Source of the DNA: DASUCS01 sp041166745
Lineage (GTDB): Bacteria > Actinomycetota > Acidimicrobiia > Acidimicrobiales > JACDCH01
Length of the DNA stretch: 20,468 nucleotides
Assembly (NCBI GenBank): GCA_041166745.1
Contig: JBEEGH010000024.1
Coordinates: 1 to 20,468, forward strand
Direction: 5' to 3'
This document shows, one piece after another, positions 1-6,803 of the stretch. The position numbers were made by a program, and so were the translations under genes. The notes beneath the pieces were generated by a model that worked only from the letters and a program-made list of their open reading frames with translations, made no database searches and was not told the origin of the DNA. Position 1 is the stretch's first letter. Every line of letters starts with the position of its first letter.

Positions 1-2
1 AT

Positions 3-110
3 GAAGCCACGGCAAAGTCGCGCTGGCAGGCAACTGTCGCGATGTACGTGTGTGCAGGAATGGGCCTATTCGCACTCGGGGCGACCGTCGTTGCCGCTAT
101 CCGGGGCTGA
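3..110 (+). CDS. C-terminal end of a small membrane protein (5' end outside window)
   Basis: Open from the window edge to TGA at 108-110; only the last 35 residues are visible. They end in one strongly hydrophobic segment (MYVCAGMGLFALGATVVAAI) followed by RG and stop, so the protein ends in a transmembrane helix with a tiny cytoplasmic tail. It converges on the minus-strand gene at 150-635, with one minus-oriented cassette repeat between them. Its family cannot be told from the visible part. Confidence 0.6.
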   Translation, partial: EATAKSRWQATVAMYVCAGMGLFALGATVVAAIRG

Positions 111-112
111 GT

Positions 113-134
113 GCGCTGGAACGGCACTTTCCGG
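113..134 (-). repeat. Cassette repeat 1, 5' arm (minus polarity)
   Basis: The minus strand reads GGAAAGTGCCGTTCCAGCGC, matching the 5' arm. A possible 3' arm (GCGGCAACG on minus) lies inside the end of the upstream plus-strand gene. Convergent junction. Confidence 0.75.
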
Positions 135-149
135 GTGTGGCAGTCAGCC

Positions 150-635
150 CTACCCCGACGGATGACTGGTTGTGTCTCGGCGCTCGTTCAGCATCATCGC
201 GAGCGACTCCGCCGTCATTCCATACGTGTCGGGTAGGGACGCGTTGCGGCCCGACATGCGCTTGTTCCAACCGCCAAGCCGCTTGGTCCCTAGGCCGCTC
301 CAGTCGAATACGACGAGGCCCGGTGTCCGCGCCGTCGGGTTGCTCCATGAGGTGAAGTCACTGCAGTCGCAGAACTCGAAACGGTCGCTACGCCAGAACT
401 GGCTGCTGGTGAGTCCGCGATCGTCGACAGTGAGACGGGACGGGCGAATCACCAGGGCTGATCCAAATGCCATCGCGGGACCAAAGATTGCGATGACGAC
501 CCACCCGACGGTGTCACCCCGCGCCACGGCGAGGACTCCGACCCCCGTGAACGCGGCACATCCGGTGACGATCTTGATCCACTTCCGACGCGGTGAGACG
601 AGGACAATCGTGTCAGCAGAGGACGACCTCGTCAC
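150..635 (-). CDS. Two-TM membrane protein with a PH-like C-terminal domain (STM3941-like)
   Basis: 161 residues, read from GTG at 635. This start sits 6 nt after CATGAT in the adjacent repeat; reading further upstream would translate the repeat itself. Residues 18-38 and 43-61 are transmembrane helices. The rest is beta-rich, with RLTVDDRGL, VVFDWSG and a closing LPDTYGMTAESLAMMLN at about 134-150. A similar ending (LP..YG.s.e.L...LN) is familiar to me from bacterial PH-like STM3941-type membrane proteins; the assignment is from memory of the pattern. The gene is a single cassette, co-oriented with its repeats. Function unknown; such domains are usually membrane-anchored and face the cytoplasm. 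Confidence 0.75.
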   Translation of the reverse strand: MTRSSSADTIVLVSPRRKWIKIVTGCAAFTGVGVLAVARGDTVGWVVIAIFGPAMAFGSALVIRPSRLTVDDRGLTSSQFWRSDRFEFCDCSDFTSWSNPTARTPGLVVFDWSGLGTKRLGGWNKRMSGRNASLPDTYGMTAESLAMMLNERRDTTSHPSG

Positions 636-640
636 TGGGG

Positions 641-681
641 CATCATGCCGGATGTGCTCGCTCGAGATCGGCACGTACCGG
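641..681 (-). repeat. Cassette repeat 2, full copy (minus polarity)
   Basis: Minus-strand arms TGCCGATC (around 666-673) and ATCCGGCA (around 646-653), with one unpaired C in the 3' arm and the -10 box CATGAT beyond. It separates two tandem minus-strand genes; the stop of the upstream one is 11 nt before GTGCCG. Confidence 0.9.
642..647 (-). promoter_or_regulatory. -10 box CATGAT in cassette repeat 2
   Basis: NANNNT box exactly 6 nt before the GTG at 635; predicts a leaderless mRNA. It is part of the repeat's 3' arm. Confidence 0.6.
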
Positions 682-685
682 ATGG

Positions 686-997
686 TCACGACGGGCAAGC
701 GGTACGGCTGATGCTGAGGGCTGCACCGCGTGCGATCGTTATGCGCACGCAGTCCCCGGTCGTCAGTGTGCTGGTCGACGACTGCAACTTTTGAGGACTT
801 ATCTCGCCGCACAGGGTTCGGGTCGCATCGGCAACGCACACGCGCGTCAGGCTCCCAGCAGCTTCGACTGATGCCACTCGCCCGGTCACTGTGTCGTCGT
901 CGCCGCCGAGGGCCCACGCAGTGAACAAGAGATACACCGCGCCCAACACGCAGATCGCGACGGTTACCCCAGCGATGCCCGGCCACCTACGGCTCAC
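686..997 (-). CDS. Small exported or membrane-anchored protein, unknown function
   Basis: 103 residues from GTG at 997, placed 6 nt after a CATCAT box in the adjacent repeat. A basic start (SRRW) precedes a hydrophobic helix at about 7-28 (IAGVTVAICVLGAVYLLF), which is either an uncleaved anchor or a signal peptide without a clear cleavage site. The remainder is polar and beta-rich with four spaced cysteines (RVCVAD, TLCGE, GDCVR, TACPS), which could form disulfides outside the cell. The TGA stop is followed after 11 nt by repeat 2. I do not recognise the family. Confidence 0.7.
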   Translation of the reverse strand: MSRRWPGIAGVTVAICVLGAVYLLFTAWALGGDDDTVTGRVASVEAAGSLTRVCVADATRTLCGEISPQKLQSSTSTLTTGDCVRITIARGAALSISRTACPS

Positions 998-1000
998 AAA

Positions 1001-1036
1001 CCCATGATGGCAGCAAGCGGAAACGGCACGTACAGG
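1001..1036 (-). repeat. Cassette repeat 3 (minus polarity, shortened)
   Basis: The minus strand reads CCTGTACGTGCCGTTTCCGC, then a short centre, then GCCATCAT. Lies between divergent genes but points only to the minus-strand gene. Confidence 0.85.
1004..1009 (-). promoter_or_regulatory. -10 box CATCAT in cassette repeat 3
   Basis: Exactly 6 nt before the GTG at 997; leaderless geometry. Confidence 0.6.
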
Positions 1037-1050
1037 GCGGTCCCCGGTGC

Positions 1051-1056
1051 AACGCT
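1051..1056 (+). promoter_or_regulatory. -10 box AACGCT
   Basis: Exactly 6 nt before the ATG at 1063. It lies outside the repeat and serves the gene that runs against the repeat polarity. Confidence 0.5.
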
Positions 1057-1062
1057 GATGCG

Positions 1063-1407
1063 ATGGACGCCGACCGTGCCGATCTCGTTCGCTACTGGTT
1101 CGAGTTCGATGTGAGCGCGTACGTGACCCCTAGACAAGCGCGGCCGGATATCTCGCTGGACGGAGGTCACCCGATTCACAACCTGCTCTGGATGGGCGTC
1201 GGCGTCACCGGATTCGACGAGGCGGACTGCCTGAGGATGCTGTCCGATGTGCTGTCAGGCGTGATGCCGGGCGCGGTATTGCCACCTCTGACGAGAGCCG
1301 AGATGGACGTCGATGTCAGCTCCCTTCATCTCGCACACCTAGGCAATCCCGCTTGGCGAGGCGTGTGGTATCCACGAGTGAACGCGGGTGGTCCGACGTT
1401 GCTGTAA
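1063..1407 (+). CDS. Conserved uncharacterised protein (RYWFEF ... WRGVWYP family)
   Basis: 114 residues, soluble, no signal peptide. The start ATG is 6 nt after AACGCT. Two conspicuous blocks are RYWFEFDV near residues 10-17, and at the end a DVDVS stretch leading to HLGNPAWRGVWYP. From memory this combination, with a central GVGVTGFDE.DCL block, marks a widespread family of unknown function. The gene runs opposite to the surrounding repeats. Its TAA stop is directly followed by CGGCACGTTCC, so the repeat's 5' arm (read backwards) supplies the stop codon. The frame is convincing; the role is unknown. Confidence 0.8.
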   Translation: MDADRADLVRYWFEFDVSAYVTPRQARPDISLDGGHPIHNLLWMGVGVTGFDEADCLRMLSDVLSGVMPGAVLPPLTRAEMDVDVSSLHLAHLGNPAWRGVWYPRVNAGGPTLL

Positions 1408-1440
1408 CGGCACGTTCCGGATGTTCGGATCGGCAGCGCT
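1406..1440 (-). repeat. Cassette repeat 4 (minus polarity)
   Basis: The minus strand holds two 5'-arm-like units, GCTGCCGATCCG and CGGAACGTGCCGTTA, between convergent genes. It begins within the TAA of the plus-strand gene. Confidence 0.75.
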
Positions 1441-1484
1441 CAGGACGCGGGTCGCGGATGGCGTTCGCTCTTTCGCTGACTTAG

Positions 1485-2066
1485 TCAGATCTGCGGCGTT
1501 GCCTCGAGGTGAACGTCATGACCGCACTTCGTGCAGATCACGTGCACCGACGATGGCCGTGATGCTGCCGGTGACGCGAGGAACCGAAGGAGCCGCGGAG
1601 GCTTCCGCGACTGCCCTGGACCAGATGTCACAGTGACGTCGTGAAGCTCCCAGTTCTGCGCACTGCACTCGGAGCATGGCGATGACATGACCATCTCCGC
1701 TTCGTGGAACATCGCTTGCGTCGCCGGGTCGAGATCGTGAGGCGGTTTGATCGTCACCCGATTGGTGCTCTGCGCGCCGGCGGCTGTCGCCATTCCATCC
1801 GCCCACTGCACGAAGTTGAACCCGCACTTCGTGCAGATCACGCCAGCCGCGTCGTGAATCGGCGTCTCGCACTCAGGGCACTTCAGCGCGGACACCTCGA
1901 GTTTGTTCGAACCCGGTGTTGGGTTCTCGACGTTCAGAGCCGTGGGGTGGCCCGTTTGATGTAAGGCCGTCAGCGTCAGCACCGCTCCACACGAGGGACA
2001 CGTCGCAGGTATCGGCTGCGACAGCTTCGCATTACACGCACGACAGACGAACTCAAACTCCGGCAT
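1485..2066 (-). CDS. Protein with three zinc ribbons
   Basis: 193 residues from ATG at 2066, chosen because the first ribbon begins right after it (MPEFEFVCRAC). Three paired CxxC knuckles are visible: C8/C11 with C23/C26, C63/C66 with C78/C81, and C131/C134 with C178/C181. Each pair of knuckles would bind one Zn2+. The linkers are low in complexity and there is no membrane segment, so it is probably cytoplasmic, with a binding or scaffold role; nothing points to catalysis. A possible -10 (CAGACT) lies 9 nt before the start. The nearest repeat 5' arm is about 100 nt upstream of the start, farther than usual. A longer reading from about 2129 would add an unlikely N-terminus. Confidence 0.8.
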   Translation of the reverse strand: MPEFEFVCRACNAKLSQPIPATCPSCGAVLTLTALHQTGHPTALNVENPTPGSNKLEVSALKCPECETPIHDAAGVICTKCGFNFVQWADGMATAAGAQSTNRVTIKPPHDLDPATQAMFHEAEMVMSSPCSECSAQNWELHDVTVTSGPGQSRKPPRLLRFLASPAASRPSSVHVICTKCGHDVHLEATPQI

Positions 2067-2168
2067 ACAGCACCAAGTCTGCTCGACGATTACCGGTTGT
2101 GGATCGCATGCCTTGGTCAGGTGCAACAAGGCGAGCGCCGACGGCTAATGGCCCGAAACGTTCGTGCA

Positions 2169-2190
2169 CTGAAACGGCACGTTCCGAGTG
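2169..2190 (-). repeat. Cassette repeat 5, 5' arm (minus polarity)
   Basis: The minus strand reads CTCGGAACGTGCCGTTTCAG, between divergent genes. I could not find a clear 3' arm. Confidence 0.75.
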
Positions 2191-2218
2191 CGAACCTACG
2201 TCGGCTAGACCGACCGCA

Positions 2219-2555
2219 GTGGGGTTCCTTCTCGGCGTCGCGGCGTGGGCCGCCCTGGCTGCGTTTGTCGTGCTGCGGGAACTCGTAGCCATCCGCATCC
2301 GCCGCCCCATCTTGCAGCGATGGGCCGAGAACCAGGGGCTGAGGCTGCGATCGGCCCGCTATACGTTCCGCATCCTTCGCCCGTACCAGTACTTCCGAGC
2401 CCTGGTGCCGTTCGCGATCGAAGTCGAGGACAAGACCCGGGCACGTCACCATCGGGCTGGCGTGGGTCGCTGGCTTCGTTCGGCGTGGTGTCTGGATCGA
2501 GTGGGGAAGAACGGAGCGGCTGCACCAGGCGGCTGCCCGGCGACGGGCGCGCTAA
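2219..2555 (+). pseudogene. One-TM protein gene interrupted by a frameshift near 2440
   Basis: Reading from GTG at 2219 gives a membrane helix (VGFLLGVAAWAALAAFVV), then a basic region (RIRRPILQRWAENQG, RYTFRILRPYQYFRA) and FAIEVEDKT. After that the frame loses sense. Shifting the frame at about 2440, in a CCCGGG run, continues sensibly as HVTIGLAWVAGFVRRGVWIE and ends in RRRAR with TAA at 2553-2555. That stop abuts CGGCACTTTCC of the next repeat, just as for the gene at 1063-1407, which supports the second frame as the real 3' end. Either a true frameshift mutation or a homopolymer sequencing error. The gene runs against the repeat polarity. Family not recognised. Confidence 0.65.
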
Positions 2556-2570
2556 CGGCACTTTCCGCGC
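2554..2570 (-). repeat. Cassette repeat 6, 5' arm (minus polarity)
   Basis: The minus strand reads GCGCGGAAAGTGCCGTT. Only about 14 nt separate the two convergent stop codons (TAA 2553-2555 and TAG 2572-2570), both touching the repeat. Confidence 0.8.
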
Positions 2571-3175
2571 TAGCCGTCGCCCGGCAGGAAGGGACCAACG
2601 TAGTTGCCTGGGTGCGTCGAACCGTCCATCCAACGCACGGGGCCAAACGTCCACGTCAGGCCGAACGGGAGCGCCTCTGAAGAGACGGCAACGCGGATGT
2701 AATCCGGGACGTAGGGGTCCGCGAGGTCGGTGTTCTCCTCGCTCGGCTCGAGGTAAGTGACAACCGCGTGTGCGGTATCGGCGTCTCGAAGCACGACAGA
2801 ACCGGGCGGTTCCGATGTTGCCGGCAGTTGGTAGATCACTTCGTACGACTCCGGCGGGTGCACGGGCCCGACCAGCTCAACCTGCGGAAAGCCTGAGAGC
2901 TGGCAGACAGAAGAACCTCTGTGCGTGACGACCAAGGCAAGGCGATGCTGTCCGGGGTTCAGGTCGGCCAGAGCCTTTGCAGCCACGCTTACATTTCCGT
3001 ATCCGCAGGCGACGGCGTCGCCTGGTCGCACGGTGTACTCATTGCTCGACGCGAACTCGGCGACTGGAACGTTCGAGGAGTACAGCGCCGAGGGCGCCGC
3101 CTCCCGGTCATTCGTGCACGCGACCAAGATCGCGACCGCGCCCACCATCTGAACCAACGCGGCGCATCTCCCCAC
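2570..3175 (-). CDS. Lipoprotein with a DUF4232-like domain
   Basis: 201 residues from GTG at 3175, which is 7 nt after CAAGAT of the adjacent repeat; an ATG three codons earlier (3184) is the alternative. A short signal peptide ends in a lipobox (LVAC, Cys about residue 20) followed by a Ser/Ala-rich tether. The body contains HRLALVVTHRGSSVCQLSGF followed by PQVELVG. The pattern of an alanine- and valine-rich strand, Gly-x-x-x-C-x-L-x-G-x-P is what I associate with DUF4232, a family common in actinobacterial lipoproteins. Predicted to sit on the outer face of the membrane; the ligand is unknown. Co-oriented with its repeats. Confidence 0.75.
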   Translation of the reverse strand: MGRCAALVQMVGAVAILVACTNDREAAPSALYSSNVPVAEFASSNEYTVRPGDAVACGYGNVSVAAKALADLNPGQHRLALVVTHRGSSVCQLSGFPQVELVGPVHPPESYEVIYQLPATSEPPGSVVLRDADTAHAVVTYLEPSEENTDLADPYVPDYIRVAVSSEALPFGLTWTFGPVRWMDGSTHPGNYVGPFLPGDG

Positions 3176-3183
3176 TTCCGCCA

Positions 3184-3220
3184 TCTTGCCGGATGCGCTC
3201 GCACCAGATCGCTCACTTCT
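3184..3220 (-). repeat. Cassette repeat 7, full copy (minus polarity)
   Basis: Minus strand: degenerate 5' arm AAGTGAGCGATC, inner hairpin TGCGAGCGCA, 3' arm TCCGGCA, -10 CAAGAT. The inner hairpin and 3' arm match repeat 19 almost exactly. Confidence 0.85.
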
Positions 3221-3311
3221 AGTGCGGTGTTATTCGATCAGTGAGATCGTCCAGGCAGCCGAGTATCCGATCTCAGAGACGTGATCTCGTAGTGGTCCGT
3301 CGTGGTTTCGG

Positions 3312-3512
3312 ATGGTGTTCGCCGCGGCCAAACTGGCCAACGTGGAGCCCGGCGAGCGGATGCTGATTCCGTGTGTCGGCGGGCGCGACTACAGCCGACT
3401 CGTTCGCTATCCGCCTCCGCTCGAACTTGAAGAGGAGGACGGTCTGTACGTCCTCGTCGACGATGGACCTCCACACGAGTGGAAGTATCAGTTCGTCGCA
3501 AACGAAGGTTGA
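3312..3512 (+). CDS. Small uncharacterised protein, 66 residues
   Basis: ATG at 3312; an in-frame stop at 3282 limits the N-terminus. The sequence is compact and well formed for a soluble beta-rich protein: AAKLANVEPGERMLIPC, RLVRYPPPLELEEEDGLY, VLVDDGPPHEWKYQFVA. No signal peptide or membrane segment. No ideal -10 box precedes the start (the nearest -10-like stretch is TGGTTT). It runs against the repeat polarity between a full repeat upstream and a half repeat downstream. Family not recognised with confidence. Confidence 0.65.
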   Translation: MVFAAAKLANVEPGERMLIPCVGGRDYSRLVRYPPPLELEEEDGLYVLVDDGPPHEWKYQFVANEG

Positions 3513-3521
3513 CCGTCGTAC

Positions 3522-3540
3522 TGGAACGGCACCTACCCGC
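3522..3540 (-). repeat. Cassette repeat 8, 5' arm (minus polarity)
   Basis: The minus strand reads GCGGGTAGGTGCCGTTCCA, just after the stop of the 66-residue gene. Confidence 0.75.
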
Positions 3541-3627
3541 GCCGCTTATCGGCTCACCCGCGGGGTGGAAGGCACATTGGTTCCGCCTTGGAGCGACGAC
3601 TACGCGACGCGTTTCAACTGCGCTGAC
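3541..3627. other. Gene-less interval between two same-polarity repeats
   Basis: Between repeats 8 and 9 no convincing reading frame starts on either strand; the plus-strand frames are open but lack a start with promoter or convincing composition. Best described as a gene-less or decayed cassette. Confidence 0.4.
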
Positions 3628-3674
3628 ACGCGGAACCGGCCACGCATCAGCGGCGCGAGATCGGCGCGTTCAGG
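3628..3674 (-). repeat. Cassette repeat 9 (minus polarity, diverged)
   Basis: Minus strand: GAACGCGCCGATCTCGCGCC, then a diverged 3' arm GGCCGGTTCCGCGTG. The 3675-3788 stretch between it and the next gene's stop holds no ORF I would defend. Confidence 0.65.
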
Positions 3675-3788
3675 TCGGTCCGCGCTCGAGTAGCCCAGAC
3701 CCGCATCATCGACACGTAGAAGGGTGCATTGACCGTCATCACGGCGGGTAGCGGCCTGGTCGCTCCATTGCATCCGTAATCGGTCGAG

Positions 3789-5270
3789 TCACCGACGCAC
3801 CCAGCCGCGTTGACAGCGACGTGGAGTGGTGAAGATCGAGGGCGGCCCGACCGCCGCGACTGGTCCGGCAAAGAGAACAGGTGCTCCAGGGTCAAAGCTG
3901 CCCGCAACCCATACTGCGGTCGTCAGCGGTGACGCGCTCATATCGACGCGAGCGGCAACAGCCCACCCCGTCCCAGCGGCGGCGCTGACGGTGCCGTGAT
4001 GTTTCGCGACCGTGAGCCGACCCCAGCACCAGGACCCCGATTTCTCGAGCGAGCGGGCCGCTCGCTGCCAACGGATGAGCGGCGCGACCGCCAGCAATAC
4101 CACCAGGACGAACACCGCGACCCACGCGAGCGGTTCGGTTGCGTTGTAGCGGTCGGCGTCAAGTCGGATGCGTCCTGAATCGCTGGCGTCGACATGCGCC
4201 GGATACAGACGGCCAATAGCGCGATGGCGCGCTCGCGCCGGCGCCACCGCCAACGTGTCGACATCGGACTCCGCTCGCCGGTAGGCCACGCTGACATGCG
4301 AACTGTCGATCTTGGCGACCACCCGGGCACGCACGGCCAGGCCATGGTCATAGATCGCCGCGGCCTCGCGCTGATGCGACCACACCACTGCGGGCACCGC
4401 CACGATCGCGATCGCGGCGGGGATCAGCATGAACCCCCGCGGTCGGTTGAGTACTCGCCACAACGAGGGTGCGCGAACCACGGCCGGTCGGTCAGTCGAC
4501 GACAGCCTTGGCGGAGCGTCGGCGACGACAGTCGGCCGGGGAAGCGACCCGCGCGTCGCCGGACGTCGTAGCGGCCACAGGACAACGTCATCGCTGCGAG
4601 CGACTACGGCTCCGCCCGGTACTGGACGTCCCCGCACTTCGACGGGAAAGCACGGTCCGTCGATGGGCAGGCCGCCCGTGGTGAGAACCGGAACGGTGCA
4701 GACCGGAGCTCGACCCGCGTGGGCGTCGACGGGGTAGAGGGCGAGCGCCACTCGGCGGCGCAGGATTCCCGATGTGCTCAACGCCCCCACCATCGCGAAC
4801 GAAGGATGGGGGCTCGACACGAGGTGTTCTATCTTTCGCACCGACCACCACCGGGCGATGGCCGCGGCGGCGACCACACCGCCGATGATGAAGGTCCCGA
4901 TCAGTACCGACGGAATCTCATCGCCGTCGCCGGGTACCACGATGTGATCAGGATTCTCTGGGTCAGCGGCGATCACCATCGATCCTCCCGGCGCGGGCAG
5001 GAGGCTGTTGTTCACCACCACCACCGTGGCGGTGACGGCTTCGTCGGTCACGGGATGGCGGTAGGCGAGCACAAGCTTGTGGCTACCGGGCTGAAGATCC
5101 TTGGCGGCGGTCGCCGTGACGCGCGGCCAGTGTCGCCGCGCCGTCTGGTCAGCGTCCGCGCCGGCGATCTCGAAATACACGATCACCGAAGTGATCGCGA
5201 ACGTGAAGCCGAGCCACCACAAGGGCCGCCGGATGTGACGCCGTAACGTGTCGCTCTGCGCCGGTGTCAA
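3789..5270 (-). CDS. Four-TM membrane protein with two DUF3592-like modules
   Basis: 493 residues. TTG start at 5270 overlaps the TGA stop of the upstream gene (TTGA), so translation is probably coupled. Helices at about 17-35, 121-139, 280-297 and 381-400 form two pairs. Each pair brackets a beta-rich outside segment: the first has VTDEAVTATVVVV and GGSMVIAADPENPDHI, the second VRARVVAKIDSSHVSVAYR and GRIRLDADRYN. This helix, strand domain with (V/A)DP-type turn, helix layout is the DUF3592 pattern, here duplicated. Regions 140-275 and 400-493 would be cytoplasmic. Role unknown; probably works with the neighbouring four-TM protein. The longest gene of the window. Confidence 0.8.
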   Translation of the reverse strand: MTPAQSDTLRRHIRRPLWWLGFTFAITSVIVYFEIAGADADQTARRHWPRVTATAAKDLQPGSHKLVLAYRHPVTDEAVTATVVVVNNSLLPAPGGSMVIAADPENPDHIVVPGDGDEIPSVLIGTFIIGGVVAAAAIARWWSVRKIEHLVSSPHPSFAMVGALSTSGILRRRVALALYPVDAHAGRAPVCTVPVLTTGGLPIDGPCFPVEVRGRPVPGGAVVARSDDVVLWPLRRPATRGSLPRPTVVADAPPRLSSTDRPAVVRAPSLWRVLNRPRGFMLIPAAIAIVAVPAVVWSHQREAAAIYDHGLAVRARVVAKIDSSHVSVAYRRAESDVDTLAVAPARARHRAIGRLYPAHVDASDSGRIRLDADRYNATEPLAWVAVFVLVVLLAVAPLIRWQRAARSLEKSGSWCWGRLTVAKHHGTVSAAAGTGWAVAARVDMSASPLTTAVWVAGSFDPGAPVLFAGPVAAVGPPSIFTTPRRCQRGWVRR

Positions 5271-5812
5271 GAATGATCGAGAACGCGCACCTCGTCGGCA
5301 CCAACAGAAACGGGCGCTGTCGTTGGCGATGATCCGTCGGTCGCCGGTGCGGACAGCTCCGCCGGCAGCGGACGCAGCGCATCAGCCACGACAACCGACT
5401 CCCAGCGGCGCAACCGCATCGCCGTCATCGCCGAGAAGGCGCTCAACAGGCCCGCGACGGCGAACGCGATCGCGATGACGCGACTACGCGTGATCTCGTG
5501 CACGCCATCGACGGCCGCGATACTCAGCCCCCCACAGCACGCCGCCAGGGTGATGATCGACGCCGCCGCCGAGGCCTTGAGCGTCGCCACTACCGCTGTC
5601 ACGGTCAAGACCACGGTGAACGTGGCCAGCGCATCGATCCACAACGCGTGATCGGGACACACGGTATTGGCCGTGATGACCCCGAAGAACGCGACTCCCA
5701 GCGCGACAGCGGAGGCAAACATCAAGCGCCGAGGCGCTACCGGAGGCACTCGCCCCGGGCCGTCCGACTCCGTCCACGCCACTATCGGCCCTGACTTCCA
5801 GGTGATACTCAT
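5267..5812 (-). CDS. Four-TM integral membrane protein
   Basis: 181 residues from ATG at 5812, supported by a good Shine-Dalgarno sequence (AAGAAGGGG) 6 nt upstream; this is one of the few genes here with a leader. Hydrophobic helices at about 30-48, 58-79, 81-100 and 111-130. The C-terminal tail (RLRRWESVVVADALRPLPAE) is cytoplasmic by the positive-inside rule. First gene of a two-gene operon: its stop overlaps the start of the DUF3592-like gene by 4 nt. This is the only tight overlap in the window. Family not recognised. Confidence 0.75.
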   Translation of the reverse strand: MSITWKSGPIVAWTESDGPGRVPPVAPRRLMFASAVALGVAFFGVITANTVCPDHALWIDALATFTVVLTVTAVVATLKASAAASIITLAACCGGLSIAAVDGVHEITRSRVIAIAFAVAGLLSAFSAMTAMRLRRWESVVVADALRPLPAELSAPATDGSSPTTAPVSVGADEVRVLDHS

Positions 5813-5818
5813 TCCGCA

Positions 5819-5827
5819 CCCCTTCTT
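5819..5827 (-). promoter_or_regulatory. Shine-Dalgarno sequence AAGAAGGGG
   Basis: Lies 6 nt before ATG 5812 and decides that start over GTG 5863. It contrasts with the leaderless starts elsewhere. Confidence 0.6.
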
Positions 5828-5898
5828 CAATGAACACAACGGTAACGCGGCAGACCGGGCCACCTCCGTCGACTTGCGTTACAGGTCTGCATCGGCGA

Positions 5899-5925
5899 AC
5901 CCGGCGCGGCGGGATCGGCACGTTG
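5899..5925 (-). repeat. Cassette repeat 10, 5' arm (minus polarity)
   Basis: The minus strand reads AACGTGCCGATCCCGCCGCG, then a diverged 3' part. Between tandem minus-strand genes. Confidence 0.75.
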
Positions 5926-5945
5926 GGGTCGTCAGGGGGCGGCTA

Positions 5946-6614
5946 TCAGTTGATGGACGACCCGATGTTGCAGAACTTGTGCGAGCCGACAAAGTCCGTC
6001 GCGAACGGCGCAGCTGTCAGCGCTTTGGAGTAGTCGGCGAGCGTGTGCGCGCCGGGGTTGAACGGCTGCGAGTCGACGGTCATTTGGAACGAGCCTCCCG
6101 CGCTCGTCGAGCCGTCGCCGAGTATCTCCACGACAATCTGCGCTTTGGCACCGGCCGGTGCCGGCACGAGCGCTCGCGCCGGCGAAAGTGTCTGGTTCGC
6201 GTCACAGCTCGTGTAGCTATCGCCCTCGTCGACCTCCACCCCATGCACCGCCGCGAGAGCTGAGGAGTCGGTGACGTCGGTCAATGTCTCGCTCGCAGAA
6301 CTGGCGTCGCTCAACACGGCGGAGGCGTCGGTGCTGAACACGGACCCCAACGCCGCTCCATACTCGGCGTCAACGAAGACGTGCACACGAGCCGTCTGAC
6401 CCGGGTTGGGCATCACGGTCACCAGCAGCACGGAATCTTTGGGAACGGTCACCTCGCGGATCGCGACCGAGCCAGCCCCGACAGAGCTGCTGAACGAACT
6501 CGACGCGGAGGGTGCGCTCGAGCCACCACCACACGCGGTCGACACCACGCAGACCGCCAGTCCAGTCAGCATCGTGTTGCGCACACGACTCGGTTCGGCA
6601 CCGACAAACGTCAC
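5946..6614 (-). CDS. Lipoprotein of unknown function
   Basis: 222 residues from GTG at 6614, with a later GTG at 6584 equally possible. Lipobox VSTAC (Cys about residue 28) followed by GGGSS and a long Ser-rich tether. The mature part is beta-rich (VAIREVTVPKDSVLLVTVM, ARVHVFVDAEYG, AQIVVEILGDGS) and has a cysteine near each end of the core (SCDANQ, KFCNIG). Expected on the outer face of the membrane. No enzyme motif seen. Stop TGA at 5948-5946, then repeat 10 about 20 nt on. Co-oriented with repeats. Confidence 0.75.
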   Translation of the reverse strand: MTFVGAEPSRVRNTMLTGLAVCVVSTACGGGSSAPSASSSFSSSVGAGSVAIREVTVPKDSVLLVTVMPNPGQTARVHVFVDAEYGAALGSVFSTDASAVLSDASSASETLTDVTDSSALAAVHGVEVDEGDSYTSCDANQTLSPARALVPAPAGAKAQIVVEILGDGSTSAGGSFQMTVDSQPFNPGAHTLADYSKALTAAPFATDFVGSHKFCNIGSSIN

Positions 6615-6663
6615 ACCTGCCCGACCGCGTCATTGTCCAGCACCGGCGCTGAGCGGGTTGTTC

Positions 6664-6725
6664 GGTGGAGCTTCTTGGCTCCGCCCATTCTTTTGGTGGG
6701 TCGGCTCCGCCTATTCTCTTGGTGG
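6664..6725. repeat. Two-copy 26-bp direct repeat with a hairpin
   Basis: Units at 6677-6699 and 6703-6725 (GGCTCCGCC, ATTCT, TTGGTGG blocks) agree at about 21 of 23 positions. GGTGGAGC (6664-6671) can pair with GCTCCGCC (6678-6685) around a 6-nt loop. Lies in the gap between two lipoprotein genes; perhaps a transcription end for the gene at 6804-7301. Confidence 0.5.
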
Positions 6726-6768
6726 CCGCGCTTGTGGTGGCTGCTCTGGTGACGGTTTTTCGGCTAGC

Positions 6769-6788
6769 TCGGAATGGGCACGTTCCGG
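6769..6788 (-). repeat. Cassette repeat 11, 5' arm (minus polarity)
   Basis: The minus strand reads CCGGAACGTGCCCATTCCGA, about 15 nt after the stop of the gene at 6804-7301. G-to-C change in the arm (GTGCCC). Confidence 0.7.
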
Positions 6789-6803
6789 TCGTCGAAATCG
6801 AGG

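Noticed and set aside
636..986. Long minus frame extending the gene at 150-635 to 986
   Set aside because: It crosses repeat 2 (seen as RYVPISSEHIRH in translation) and overlaps the well-supported gene at 686-997.
6665..6800. Plus-strand hydrophobic frame (PPILLVAALVVAALVTVF)
   Set aside because: It comes from the 26-bp tandem repeat, has no promoter, and runs through repeat 11 into the antisense of a real gene.
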